Source: JAPKYZ01 sp033763835 (GTDB lineage Bacteria > Acidobacteriota > Terriglobia > Bryobacterales > Bryobacteraceae). Taken from it: a stretch of DNA of 64,000 bases. The stretch's first letter is position 1. Each line of letters opens with the position of its first letter. The DNA is taken from contig JANRJS010000014.1 of the NCBI GenBank assembly GCA_033763835.1, positions 62,001-126,000 on the forward strand, in the 5' to 3' direction. The notes under the pieces were generated by a model. That model was given only the letters and a program-made list of their open reading frames with translations, had not been told where the DNA came from and did not search any database. Position numbers and translations under genes: made by a program. This document shows positions 1 to 8,256 of this stretch, one piece after another.

Positions 1-745
1 CGGCGGGTGCCACTTCGACGACCTTCTGATGCCGCCGTTGCACGCTGCAATCGCGCTCGTAAAGATGCAGCAGATTGCCCTGCCGGTCGCCCAGAATCTG
101 CACTTCGATATGCTTCGCGCGTTTGATGTAGCGCTCGAGAAAGACGGCGTCGTTGCCGAACGCCATCGCGGCCTCGCGCCGGGCGTCGTCCAGGCGGCCC
201 GCGAAGTCGGGTTCGTTCTCGACCACTCGCATCCCGCGGCCGCCGCCTCCGAACGCGGCTTTGACGATCAGCGGAAAACCGATGGAGCGCGCGATCTTCT
301 CCGCGTCCTTGGCGCGCGTGACAGGGTTCTCGGTGCCGGGCACGGTAGGGATTCCGGCCTTCGCGGCGAGTTTGCGCGCCGCGGTCTTGTCGCCCAGCGC
401 GTCGAGCAACTCGGCGCTCGGACCGACGAAGGTGACGCCATGCTTTTCGCAAGCACGAGGCAGAGCCGGATTCTCGCTCAAAAATCCGTATCCCGGATGG
501 ATCGCGTCGACACCCTTTTCGGCGGCTAGCGCGACGATGCCCTCGACGTCGAGATACGCTTCCACCGGCCCTAGGTTTCGACCGGCGGCTTCCCCGATCT
601 GGTAGGCTTCGTCGGCCTTGAAGCGGTGCAGGCTCAGCCGGTCTTCTTTCGAATAGATGGCGACGGTCCGAAGACCCAATTCGTTCGCGGCCCGGAAGAT
701 GCGAATGGCGATCTCACCCCGGTTCAGCGCCAGCAATTTTTTCAT
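1..745 (-). CDS. pyc: Pyruvate carboxylase, N-terminal biotin carboxylase part (partial)
   Basis: The reading frame is open from an ATG at 743-745 to the window edge, so about 248 N-terminal residues are seen and the rest lies outside. The start MKKLLALNRGEIAIR is the biotin-carboxylase N-terminal fold. Next come GYGFLSENPALPRAC, the ATP-grasp glycine loop KAAFGGGGRGMR, and HIEVQILGD. The segment SKEDRLSLHRFKADEAY favours pyruvate carboxylase over the acetyl- or propionyl-CoA carboxylase subunit AccC, which usually differs here. The enzyme would carboxylate pyruvate to oxaloacetate in the cytoplasm using ATP and bicarbonate. The missing carboxyltransferase and biotinyl domains would settle the identity. 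It is divergent from the gene at 818. Confidence 0.85.
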   Translation of the reverse strand, partial: MKKLLALNRGEIAIRIFRAANELGLRTVAIYSKEDRLSLHRFKADEAYQIGEAAGRNLGPVEAYLDVEGIVALAAEKGVDAIHPGYGFLSENPALPRACEKHGVTFVGPSAELLDALGDKTAARKLAAKAGIPTVPGTENPVTRAKDAEKIARSIGFPLIVKAAFGGGGRGMRVVENEPDFAGRLDDARREAAMAFGNDAVFLERYIKRAKHIEVQILGDRQGNLLHLYERDCSVQRRHQKVVEVAPA

Positions 746-817
746 GGGAAGACTTTAGTGTAGATTCTCGCGGGAACCTTCGCGCTTGCGGTTCGTATTG
801 CCAACAAGGAGAAATCG

Positions 818-1744
818 ATGCTTCGCCGTTTGTTCGTCTTCGCGCTAACCGCCACCCCCATCGCCTTCGCTTGGGATGGCGACCGTTACAAGGAAGACTT
901 CCGCTTCACGTACCCGCTCTCCGCGAACGGGCGTTTTTCCGTCGAAGGCTTTAATGGCTCGATCGAGCTGATGGGTTGGGACCGCAACGAAGTGGAAGTG
1001 GCCGGGACGAAGTACGCCTCGAGCGAGGACATTCTAAAGACGATCAAGGTCAACATCGTCAACGCGCCCGATTCGGTGATTGTCAAGGCGGAGCGGCCAA
1101 ACGACCGGGGTTGGTGGAACAACGGAGGCGGCGGAGTGAAGTTTACTCTGCGTGTGCCGCGCAAGACGCTGCTCGACCGGGTATCGAGTTCAAACGGTTC
1201 GATTCGCGTCGAGGGCGTCGAAGGCGAGGCGCGGCTGTCGTCGTCGAACGGCACGATTCGCGTGTTCAACCTGAAGGGCAACCTCGACGCCTCCACTTCG
1301 AACGGGGGTATCGAGGCGATGGACTGTCTGGGCGGCATGATGTTGCGGACCTCAAACGGCGGTATTCGCGCTGAGAACGTTCGCGGCGCGTTCGAAGCCT
1401 CCACGTCGAACGGATCGATTCGAGCGCGCATCGAATCTTCGCCCGCGGGCACGCCGATTCGCGCCCGCTCTTCGAACGGCACCATCGAATTGACGATGCC
1501 GAATTACAAGGATCAGGATGTGCGCGCGACGACGTCTAATAGCTCGATCATTCTTCGCTTGCCCGCATCGGCGAGCGCGCAATTGCGCGCCAACACTTCG
1601 CATGCCAGCGTGCAGACCGACTTCGACGTCTCCGTACGCGGCGAGATTTCGAAGAGCCGCATCGAAGGCAAGATGGGCAACGGGGGTAACGCGCTGATCG
1701 ACCTGTCGAGTTCGAACGGCTCCATCCGCGTTCTCAAGATGTAG
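818..1744 (+). CDS. Secreted DUF4097-type beta-repeat protein
   Basis: This 308-residue protein has a signal peptide (MLRRLFVFALTATPIAFA) and a good ribosome site, AAGGAGA at 806-812. From about residue 110 on it is built from repeats of roughly 20 residues centred on SSNGSIR, SSNGTIR or TSNGGIR. This is the pattern of the DUF4097 / putative adhesin (GIN-type) family, which is predicted to form a right-handed beta-solenoid. There are about nine copies, and the protein ends on one (SSNGSIRVLKM). It is probably exported. The exact role is unknown; the family often sits beside anti-sigma or membrane-stress genes, but none is seen here. Confidence 0.75.
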   Translation: MLRRLFVFALTATPIAFAWDGDRYKEDFRFTYPLSANGRFSVEGFNGSIELMGWDRNEVEVAGTKYASSEDILKTIKVNIVNAPDSVIVKAERPNDRGWWNNGGGGVKFTLRVPRKTLLDRVSSSNGSIRVEGVEGEARLSSSNGTIRVFNLKGNLDASTSNGGIEAMDCLGGMMLRTSNGGIRAENVRGAFEASTSNGSIRARIESSPAGTPIRARSSNGTIELTMPNYKDQDVRATTSNSSIILRLPASASAQLRANTSHASVQTDFDVSVRGEISKSRIEGKMGNGGNALIDLSSSNGSIRVLKM

Positions 1745-1766
1745 TTCCCGGCGGTACGATCAAGGC

Positions 1767-2111
1767 ATGCGCCTCTTCGCACTCGCTCTCGCCGCCACGT
1801 CCGCCTTCGCCGCCGATTGGAAGATCGACTATAAGGTCGCGAAGGACGCGAAGGCCAACTTCGATACGACCATCGCCATTACCGTCGCCGACGCGAAGGG
1901 CGCGCCGGTTTCGGGAGCCGACGTGGAGGCCGTACTCACCATGGCCGACATGGATCACGGCGAGTTCAAGCACGCAGCCAAACAAGTGAAGCCCGGCGTC
2001 TACGAGGCGAAGGCCAAGTTCATCATGGTGGGCGCCTGGAATATCGAAGTCCGCGCGAAGAAGGGCTCCGAGACGGCGGCGAAAAAGTTCCGCTACGAGA
2101 TCAAGGAATAG
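1767..2111 (+). CDS. YtkA/FixH-like secreted protein
   Basis: This small protein of 114 residues has a signal peptide cut near AFAADWK and one immunoglobulin-like beta domain. The central MADMDHGEFKHAAKQVKPG followed by YEAKAKFIMVGAWNIEV is typical of YtkA-like and FixH-like domains, which are linked to copper handling or cytochrome oxidase assembly. The MxxMDHG segment carries Met and His that could bind metal. It follows the DUF4097 gene after 22 bp, so it may be co-transcribed. Its last 11 bases overlap the tail of the convergent TetR gene. The family call is fairly sure; the function is inferred. Confidence 0.65.
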   Translation: MRLFALALAATSAFAADWKIDYKVAKDAKANFDTTIAITVADAKGAPVSGADVEAVLTMADMDHGEFKHAAKQVKPGVYEAKAKFIMVGAWNIEVRAKKGSETAAKKFRYEIKE

Positions 2112-2676
2112 CCAGGCCGGCCCAAACGAGTTTGGCGACGCGGCGCGGCCATTGCGGCGGGATCGGATTTCCCGCCAGATAGCGGGCGTAGAACGAGCCG
2201 ACTACGCTAGCGACGGCGGCTTCGATGTCGGCGCCGGGCCGCAGTTCCCCTTGGGCTTTTGCCGTTTCGAGAACGCGCCGGATCGCCGCTCGCCGTGAAA
2301 CCACTAGGCGCGCCCGGAACAGTTCGAGCAGGCGGGGAGTCGTATGTTCTTCTGCGAGCACGGTACCGAGCAGGGCCATTCCGTTCGGCCGCAGCAGCGA
2401 CTTTCGAAAATTGTTCAAGATCGACACCAGACTCTCGAAACTCGAGGCCGCTCCCGGCGCGGGTTCGCTCATTTGCAAGCGTTGCACGGCTGCGATGGCG
2501 AGGTCTTCCTTCCCCTTCCACCGCCGGTAAATCGTCGGCTTCGATACGCCCGCTTCGCGCGCTACGGCGTCGATCGACATACCGCGATAACCGCGCCTGG
2601 AAAGTTCGGCCAGCGCCGCCTCCAGAATCCGGTCTTCGGCCTCGGCGTCGCGCGGCCGCCCGCTTTTCCCCGCCAC
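2101..2676 (-). CDS. TetR/AcrR family transcriptional regulator
   Basis: This protein has 191 residues and starts at GTG (2674-2676). The N-terminal helix-turn-helix is clear: ILEAALAELSRRGYRGMS, then IDAVAREAGVSKPTIYRRW, then KGKEDLAIAAV. The C-terminal helical domain resembles the TetR_C group found with similar N-termini (FYARYLAGNPIPPQW). It is divergent from the DJ-1/reductase pair at 2728-4025. A palindrome between the two genes is its likely operator, so it probably represses both itself and that operon. The effector is unknown. Confidence 0.9.
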   Translation of the reverse strand: MAGKSGRPRDAEAEDRILEAALAELSRRGYRGMSIDAVAREAGVSKPTIYRRWKGKEDLAIAAVQRLQMSEPAPGAASSFESLVSILNNFRKSLLRPNGMALLGTVLAEEHTTPRLLELFRARLVVSRRAAIRRVLETAKAQGELRPGADIEAAVASVVGSFYARYLAGNPIPPQWPRRVAKLVWAGLAIP

Positions 2677-2699
2677 CGCTCCAATTTACCGGTTGTGCA

Positions 2700-2723
2700 T
2701 TACGATACGATACGGTAACGTAA
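2700..2723. promoter_or_regulatory. Putative TetR operator palindrome
   Basis: This is an imperfect 24-bp dyad with outer arms TTACG and CGTAA and inner TAC/GTA matches. It lies 24 bp upstream of the TetR GTG and 5 bp before the ATG of the DJ-1 gene. Position and symmetry fit a shared repressor site. It is seen in the sequence; binding is inferred. Confidence 0.55.
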
Positions 2724-2727
2724 TTAC

Positions 2728-3453
2728 ATGCCTCCCGTATCGAAACGCATTCTCATGGTGGCGGCGAATCCGGCCGTCTCCACCACGCTCGGCGGTCCGG
2801 TGGGATTCTGGGCGTCCGAACTGTTTCATCCCCACTGGGCGCTGGCCGAGGCGGGTTACGAAATCGAGATCGCCAGTCCTAAGGGCGGCGCGGTCGAGGT
2901 GGACGCTTTGAGCGACCCGCGCGACGCCAGCTGCTACTCGGCGCACGATGTCTTGAGCCGCGGTTACCTCGAGTCCGGGGTCCTCGCTCCGAAGCTCGCG
3001 TCGACGCATCGCGTGGCGGACATGCGTCCCGCCGATTTCGATGCGATTTTAGTCTGTGGCGGGCAGTCGCCGATGTTCACCTTTCGCGGCGACGCCGACC
3101 TGCAGGCGACGGTGGCCGCGTTTTACGACGCGGGCAAAGTGGTGGCGGCGCTTTGCCACGGAGTTGCGGCGCTAATCGATACGCAACTGGCGGACGGTTC
3201 CTATCTCATCGCCGGGCGAACGATTACCGGATTCGCCAACGTCGAAGAGGACGACGCCGACCGCATCGTGGGCCGACGCGTGATGCCCTGGAGAATCGAG
3301 GATGCCGCGCGGGAGCGAGGCGCGAACTACGTTCGTGGCGCCGCGTGGAAGCCGTTCGCCGTGCGCGACGGGCGGCTGATTACCGGCCAGCAACAGTACT
3401 CCGGTATCGAGACGGCGCGCCGCGTCATCGAAGCGCTCGGGAGCGTGGCATGA
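2728..3453 (+). CDS. DJ-1/PfpI family (Hsp31-like) protein
   Basis: This is a 241-residue class I glutamine amidotransferase-like protein. The nucleophile elbow VVAALCHGVAAL places the reactive Cys near residue 143, preceded by ILVCGGQSPMF and the acidic stretch FRGDADLQ. A conserved-looking WASELFHPHWALAEAGYE near the start matches Hsp31/YajL-like members that deal with glyoxal-type damage or act as chaperones. The stop overlaps the next gene by 4 bp (ATGA). Its ATG lies just after the putative TetR operator, which suggests induction by the TetR ligand. Exact substrate unknown. Confidence 0.8.
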   Translation: MPPVSKRILMVAANPAVSTTLGGPVGFWASELFHPHWALAEAGYEIEIASPKGGAVEVDALSDPRDASCYSAHDVLSRGYLESGVLAPKLASTHRVADMRPADFDAILVCGGQSPMFTFRGDADLQATVAAFYDAGKVVAALCHGVAALIDTQLADGSYLIAGRTITGFANVEEDDADRIVGRRVMPWRIEDAARERGANYVRGAAWKPFAVRDGRLITGQQQYSGIETARRVIEALGSVA

Positions 3454-4025
3454 AGGTCGGAATCCTGGGAGCGGGTAACGTCGGGGGCGCGTTAGGCGCG
3501 AAGTGGCAAGCGGCGGGCCACGAGGTTCGGTTTGGAACTCGCGAGCCGGGCACCAGCGAAGCCGCGATCGCCCATGGCGATGTCTTGCTGCTTGCGACTC
3601 CTTTCGACGCGGCGGAAGGTCTGCTGCGGGGCGCATCGCTCGCCGGCAAGATCCTGCTCGACGCCACGAACCCGCTGCTGCCCGGCTTGGCCGGCCTTTC
3701 GGTCGGCCTCACCGCTTCGGGTGGCGAACGCGTCGCCGAATGGGCCGCCGGAGCGCGGGTCGTCAAGATTTTCAACACCACGGGCGCGAACAACATGGAG
3801 AATCCGGTGTACGGAGGCGAGCGCGCGTCGATGTTCTATTGCGGCGACGACGCGGCGGCGAAGAAGATCGCGCATCAACTGGCGGAAGAAGCCGGGTTCG
3901 AGCCGGTCGACGCGGGACCGCTTTCGCAAGCGCGTTATCTCGAACCCATGGCCATGCTTTGGATCACGATGGCGATGCGCTACGGCTACGGGCGCGAGAT
4001 CGCGTTCCGCCTGATGCGGCGTTAA
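3450..4025 (+). CDS. NADPH-dependent F420-reductase-like oxidoreductase
   Basis: The start is set by the ATGA overlap with the DJ-1 gene, giving 191 residues. The N-terminus MKVGILGAGNVGGALG is a Rossmann nucleotide-binding loop (GxGxxG). It is followed by the FGTREP stretch that usually recognises the NADP phosphate, and later by ILLDATNPLL and VVKIFNTTGANNM, as in the F420-dependent NADP reductase / YqeC-like family. It probably reduces an unknown substrate with NADPH. Its operon place beside a DJ-1 protein under a TetR regulator suggests reactive-aldehyde or redox detoxification (inference). Confidence 0.8.
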   Translation: MKVGILGAGNVGGALGAKWQAAGHEVRFGTREPGTSEAAIAHGDVLLLATPFDAAEGLLRGASLAGKILLDATNPLLPGLAGLSVGLTASGGERVAEWAAGARVVKIFNTTGANNMENPVYGGERASMFYCGDDAAAKKIAHQLAEEAGFEPVDAGPLSQARYLEPMAMLWITMAMRYGYGREIAFRLMRR

Positions 4026-4459
4026 GCTGCGGTCTTAGCGCAATGCTCGTCGAGCGCGCCGAGAATCGTGTGCGCGATCGAAATCGGATCGTTGCCTTCG
4101 ATCTGATGGCGATGCATGACCCAAACCGGTTGGCCGTCGCGAAAGAGCGCGATCGACGGAGAAGACGGAGGGACGTTCGCCAGATACTTCGACCGCAGAC
4201 GATCGACGGCGGCGAGATCCGCGCCGGCGAATACCGTAGCCGCGACATCGGGAGCGTTCTGCGTGTTCTTGAGCGCGACCACCACGCCCGGGCGAGCCTT
4301 GCCCGCGGCGCATCCGCACACCGAAGTCGTGATCATCATGACGGTGCCGCCGCCCGGCTTCAATAGTTCGTCCACCTTTTCTGCGGTGCGAGCTTCGACG
4401 ATTCCATGGCGGGTGAGATCTTCACGCATCGGCGCAATCAGGATTTCCGAGTAAGGCAT
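4022..4459 (-). CDS. Bacilliredoxin (BrxA/BrxB family)
   Basis: Taken from the ATG at 4457-4459, the protein has 145 residues (start MPYSEILIAPMREDLTRHGI), the usual length of the family; the frame is open further upstream but that part does not look like protein. The family motif CGC occurs in ITTSVCGCAAGKARPG. Such proteins remove bacillithiol or similar thiols from oxidised proteins. The tail LFRDGQPVWVMHRHQIEG is also typical. It converges on the reductase gene with a 4-bp overlap, and the ABC ATPase gene lies just upstream on the same strand. Confidence 0.85.
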   Translation of the reverse strand: MPYSEILIAPMREDLTRHGIVEARTAEKVDELLKPGGGTVMMITTSVCGCAAGKARPGVVVALKNTQNAPDVAATVFAGADLAAVDRLRSKYLANVPPSSPSIALFRDGQPVWVMHRHQIEGNDPISIAHTILGALDEHCAKTAA

Positions 4460-4463
4460 ATTT

Positions 4464-5258
4464 TCAGTGTAAATCCCAATACTCGCCGTGCCGCTCGACG
4501 GTGACCGGCGGTCCGAAGAGCTCGCCGAGGATGCGATCCGTGAGTACTTCGCCGATGGGTCCGTCGCGAAACACACGGCCCGATTTCAGGCAGATGGCGC
4601 GTTCGATTTCGGGAACGATGTCCGGCAAGTGATGCGTGACGAGGACGATGGTAATCCCGCGTCGCGCCAGTTGCCGCATCGTCGCCCGCAACTCGCGCGC
4701 GGCCGCGATGTCGAGCGAGTTGGTCGGCTCGTCGAGCAGCAGCGCTTTCGGATCGTGGACTAGCGCCCGCGCGATCACGGCACGCCGCACTTCGCCCGAA
4801 GACATTTCGGTGAGCGGACGGTCGGCCAAGGCGGTCAGTCCGACGAAATCGAGTAACTCGTCCGCCTTCGCTTCCATGGCGGGCGTCACCTCGTGCCAGG
4901 GCCAGATGCCGACGCTCGAGAAGAAGCCGGAGAGCACGGTTTCGCGCGCCGGGTAAGGCTGCGTGCATATCGCCACGAGATCGTTGGTGACGATCCCGAG
5001 CATGGCGCGCAACTGCTCGACGTGCCAAGTATCGCGGCCCAGAATCCGCAGGGTGCAGGCGGGCGGCGCGTATCGCGGGTAACACTCGCGCGTAAGCGTC
5101 TTGATGAGCGTGGATTTGCCGGAGCCGTTCGGTCCGAGGATGACGGTGTGCTCGCCTTGCGCGATGCGGAGGGAGACGGTGTCGAGCGCCGGACGCTCGC
5201 CGCGCCAGACGGTGACGTTTTCGAGTTCGAGGAGTGGATGGGAGGTTGGTTGGTTCAA
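4464..5258 (-). CDS. ABC transporter ATP-binding protein
   Basis: This is a single ATPase domain. Walker A is LGPNGSGKSTLIK, the signature is MSSGEVRRAVIARAL (SSGE in place of the usual SGGQ), Walker B is ALLLDEPTNSLD, and the H-loop is LVTHHLPD. I place the start at TTG 5256-5258 (MNQPTSHPLLELENV), 11 bp after the Fic stop; the open frame runs further upstream but overlaps the Fic gene. That gives 264 residues. No membrane subunit lies nearby, and the shape resembles the stand-alone ModF/YlmA-like ATPases. The transported substrate is unknown. Confidence 0.8.
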   Translation of the reverse strand: MNQPTSHPLLELENVTVWRGERPALDTVSLRIAQGEHTVILGPNGSGKSTLIKTLTRECYPRYAPPACTLRILGRDTWHVEQLRAMLGIVTNDLVAICTQPYPARETVLSGFFSSVGIWPWHEVTPAMEAKADELLDFVGLTALADRPLTEMSSGEVRRAVIARALVHDPKALLLDEPTNSLDIAAARELRATMRQLARRGITIVLVTHHLPDIVPEIERAICLKSGRVFRDGPIGEVLTDRILGELFGPPVTVERHGEYWDLH

Positions 5259-5269
5259 AGGGCGATCTG

Positions 5270-6772
5270 TCAGGATACCGGTTCTTCGCCAAACGCTTCG
5301 ACCACGATGGTCTCCAAGGACTCGATCTCCCGGTCGGTTAGCTTCGGGAAGCGGTCGCGCTTGGCCGCCGAAAGCTTTCCGCCGTTCTGCCTGACCAGCC
5401 GGATCAACAGTCGAATGTCCTTGTCGGGCATATCGACTCGTTCTTGCGCTCCCCGGAAGGCGCGGTCGAACGATTGGATGAAGCGAATTTCTTGCGGCCA
5501 GTCGCGCTCCACCGTTTCCTGAATGCACTCGTAGAGAAACTCGGCGTGCGGCGTCAGGTCGGGGTAGCGATAGAGGTCGGTGGTGTCGCCTTCGACCGTC
5601 ATTTCATTCCGATCATCTAGGCTGAACTGGACTTGCCGGCGAATGCCAGCCGAAACTCTTTCCAGAACGGACTCATAGTCGCGTAGCCGCCGGGCGATGG
5701 CGGCGGAGACGGGGAAAATCACGCCGGGCGGAGTGTAGCCTAGCCGCGCCAGAACATGATGAACGATGAATCGATGGAGGCGGCCATTCCCGTCGTCGAA
5801 GGGGTGGAGATACACGAACCCAAAAGACGCGGCGGCGGCGAGCGCGACGGCGTCGGCTTTGTCGGCTTGAAGCAGCTTCTCGACCATCGCGATCCACCCT
5901 TGCATAAGCGACGGCAAGGATTGCGGCTGCGGACAGGGATAGCGGACGTCTTCCGAATAGTCCGCACGCGCGCGGCCGACCCAGACCTGCTTCGTGCGCC
6001 AGCCGCTCGCGGCGAAGCGGTCGTCTTGCACAATTTGCCTCTGCAACTCGGTGAGAGCTTTTTCACCCAGGATGTCCACTCGCTCGGCATGCGAGAGCAG
6101 ATTGACGAAGCGTTCCTCGCGCGTCGCGGACGGACGCTCCCCTTCGATCTGATAGGAAGAGCGCGTTTCCGAAAGATAAAGGTACTCCGCCGCGCGGCGG
6201 AAGATGGCGGGTTCGATCTCCGTCGCCGCGAGTTTGGCGGCGCGATCCGAGAAGGCTTGCAGTGCGAACTCTCGCAATCGCGGCGTTTGGCGGACCAGCG
6301 GGCAGTAGGCCGCCGTGCCGAGCAGATTGGCGTGGATGCGATGACGCGACGAAGTTCGCGTTTTCAGGACGAACTGGTGCGACTGGTTTGCCACGGCGAC
6401 ATAGGGTAGCGGGGGTGCGTCGGGAAGCGTCAGCCGTTCCCCGGTAAATTCCTCGTAGAGAAACCACGCGCGGCGGGCGTATCCGCTGCTGGGCTGGGCG
6501 ATAATCCAATCGGTGAGCGCCTGAGGCGGAAGCTTCTTGAGTAAGGGGTGCCAAATGCGCAAGTCGATCGGTTCGTATCGCAGCGCGAATCGGAGATGTT
6601 CCTGCGTGGTTTCGCACGCATATTTAAGGGGATAAGTCTCGAGAACGTAATCGGGTCGAAGGTCGGTCCGCCGGGTGGAGCCCAGGGCCGAACGGACCGC
6701 AGGTGGGGCGATATCGAGGCCAAAATCATCGATAAGCCGCACTAGGCCCAGCGACTGCCCTCGGTCTGCCAT
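5270..6772 (-). CDS. Fic family protein (likely AMP-transferase)
   Basis: This protein has 500 residues. The catalytic Fic motif is complete: HPFDDGNGRLHRF at about residues 323-335, with the His that activates the target hydroxyl and the anion-binding GNGR. An inhibitory helix motif of the (S/T)xxxE(G/N) type, SYQIEG, lies at about 206-211, so this is a class II Fic protein that can be held off by its own Glu. The N-terminal ~190 residues have a family-typical segment (YARRAWFLYEEFTG). The C-terminal ~50 residues look like a winged helix (LIRLVRQNGGKLSAAKRD). It would transfer AMP to a protein hydroxyl. Three direct repeats sit 24 bp upstream, hinting at autoregulation. Confidence 0.85.
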   Translation of the reverse strand: MADRGQSLGLVRLIDDFGLDIAPPAVRSALGSTRRTDLRPDYVLETYPLKYACETTQEHLRFALRYEPIDLRIWHPLLKKLPPQALTDWIIAQPSSGYARRAWFLYEEFTGERLTLPDAPPLPYVAVANQSHQFVLKTRTSSRHRIHANLLGTAAYCPLVRQTPRLREFALQAFSDRAAKLAATEIEPAIFRRAAEYLYLSETRSSYQIEGERPSATREERFVNLLSHAERVDILGEKALTELQRQIVQDDRFAASGWRTKQVWVGRARADYSEDVRYPCPQPQSLPSLMQGWIAMVEKLLQADKADAVALAAAASFGFVYLHPFDDGNGRLHRFIVHHVLARLGYTPPGVIFPVSAAIARRLRDYESVLERVSAGIRRQVQFSLDDRNEMTVEGDTTDLYRYPDLTPHAEFLYECIQETVERDWPQEIRFIQSFDRAFRGAQERVDMPDKDIRLLIRLVRQNGGKLSAAKRDRFPKLTDREIESLETIVVEAFGEEPVS

Positions 6773-6796
6773 TTTCTTATGATATGAGCTTTGGAG

Positions 6797-6862
6797 TGGA
6801 AAAACGTTTATGAAAATGGAAAAACGTTATAAAATTGCGCTTGTCGTGGAAAAACGCTTATA
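6797..6862 (-). repeat. Three direct repeats upstream of the Fic gene
   Basis: Units with the core TGGAAAAACGTTTAT or TGGAAAAACGYTATAA begin at 6797, 6817 and 6847, spaced 20 and 30 bp, about two and three helical turns. The first 9-10 bases are identical in all three. They fill most of the gap between the Fic start and the DUF1501 stop. They are AT-rich against a GC-rich background, so they probably overlap the Fic promoter as binding sites. Confidence 0.7.
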
Positions 6863-6864
6863 AA

Positions 6865-8256
6865 CTACGCCAAAATCTCGCGGATCACGTTGCCCGAAAC
6901 ATCCGTGAGCCGCATGTTGCGCCCGTTGTAGGGGAAGGTCAGCTTCTCGTGATCGAACCCCAGGCAATGCAGGATCGTCGCGTGCAGATCGTTCACCGAC
7001 TTGCGCTTTTCGATCGCCTTGTAGCCAAACTCGTCCGTCTCGCCCACGATTCGCCCGCCCTGGATCCCGCCGCCCGAGAGCCACACCGTGAACCCATGCG
7101 GGTTGTGGTCGCGACCGTCGAGCCGCTGGGAGATCGGCATCCGGCCGAATTCGCCGTGCCAGATCACGAGCGTCGAATCGAGGAGGCCCCGCTGCTTCAG
7201 ATCGCCGAGTAGCGCGGCTACCGGCTGATCCGTCTCGCCGCAATGCATTTCGTGGTTCGATTTGAGATCCCAGTGCGCGTCCCAGGACTCCTGAAAATTA
7301 CCGCCGCCCGAATACACCTGCACGAACCGCACGCCGCGCTCCACCAGCCTTCGAGCCATCAACAACTGTCGGCCGACGTACTTCGTGCGCTCGCCGTCGA
7401 GTCCGTAGGCGTCGCGAATGTGAGCGGGTTCGTTGTCGATCGCGACCGCTTCGGTGGCGTGCTTCTGCATCTGATAGGCGAGCTCGAACGTCGCGATTCG
7501 CGCGGCGAACTCGGTATCGGTGGGGTTCTTCGCGGCGTGTTCCGCGTTCAACTTGTCGAGAAACCCGAGCCAGCGCCGCTGGCGCTCGGGGGTCATCTCG
7601 CCGGGCGGCTTGAGATCGACGATCGGATCGCCGGTGGCGCGAAACGGAGTTCCCTGATACATCGCGGGCATGTACCCGTTGCCCCAGTTGGGCGCGCCGC
7701 CGATCGGGCCGCCGCGCCAATCCTGGAACACGATGTAGGCCGGTAGATTCTGGTTTTCCGTTCCTAGCCCATAGGTCACCCAACTGCCCATCGACGGGTG
7801 TCCGGTGAGCACGCTGCCGGTGTTCATCTGGAACAGCGCGGGCGCGTGATCGTTCGAGAGGGCGTACATCGACTTGACGAACGCGATGTCATCTACGTGC
7901 TTCGCGACGTGCGGGAACAACTCGCTCACGTCCATCCCGCATTGGCCGTGTTTCGCGAACTTCCAGGGCGACGGGAGCAATCCGCCGGGAGTGCCTTGCG
8001 ACACCGGGACGTTGCCGTACTTCGACATCGTTTCGCCCGCGTACTTGGCGAGCGCCGGTTTCGGGTCGAACGTGTCCACCTGGCTAACGCCGCCGTAGCA
8101 GAAGATCGAGATGACGGCCTTCGCTTTCGCCGGAAAATGCGGTTGCTTGGCGGCCATCGGAGATAGAGTGGCGGCCATCAGGTCGGTGAGGGCTAGCGCT
8201 CCGATGCCACCGCCCGCGCGGGCGAGAAGTTCGCGTCTCGAGATCGTGTGTTTCAT
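6865..8256 (-). CDS. DUF1501 domain-containing protein
   Basis: The start at the ATG at 8254-8256 gives 463 residues, with a twin-arginine-like leader (TISRRELLARAGGGIGAL). Diagnostic DUF1501 segments are AVISIFCYGGVSQVDTFDPK, NQNLPAYIVF and WHGEFGRMPISQ. The family belongs to the alkaline-phosphatase/sulfatase-like superfamily and is paired with PSD1 cytochrome proteins in planctomycetes and acidobacteria. Its start overlaps the stop of the PSD1 gene (4 bp), so the two are translated together. It is probably exported; the substrate is unknown. Confidence 0.88.
   Translation of the reverse strand: MKHTISRRELLARAGGGIGALALTDLMAATLSPMAAKQPHFPAKAKAVISIFCYGGVSQVDTFDPKPALAKYAGETMSKYGNVPVSQGTPGGLLPSPWKFAKHGQCGMDVSELFPHVAKHVDDIAFVKSMYALSNDHAPALFQMNTGSVLTGHPSMGSWVTYGLGTENQNLPAYIVFQDWRGGPIGGAPNWGNGYMPAMYQGTPFRATGDPIVDLKPPGEMTPERQRRWLGFLDKLNAEHAAKNPTDTEFAARIATFELAYQMQKHATEAVAIDNEPAHIRDAYGLDGERTKYVGRQLLMARRLVERGVRFVQVYSGGGNFQESWDAHWDLKSNHEMHCGETDQPVAALLGDLKQRGLLDSTLVIWHGEFGRMPISQRLDGRDHNPHGFTVWLSGGGIQGGRIVGETDEFGYKAIEKRKSVNDLHATILHCLGFDHEKLTFPYNGRNMRLTDVSGNVIREILA

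Noticed and set aside
886..1485. Long minus-strand frame opposite the DUF4097 gene
   Set aside because: It mirrors the repeat of the real gene (GC-skewed codons) and has no family features.
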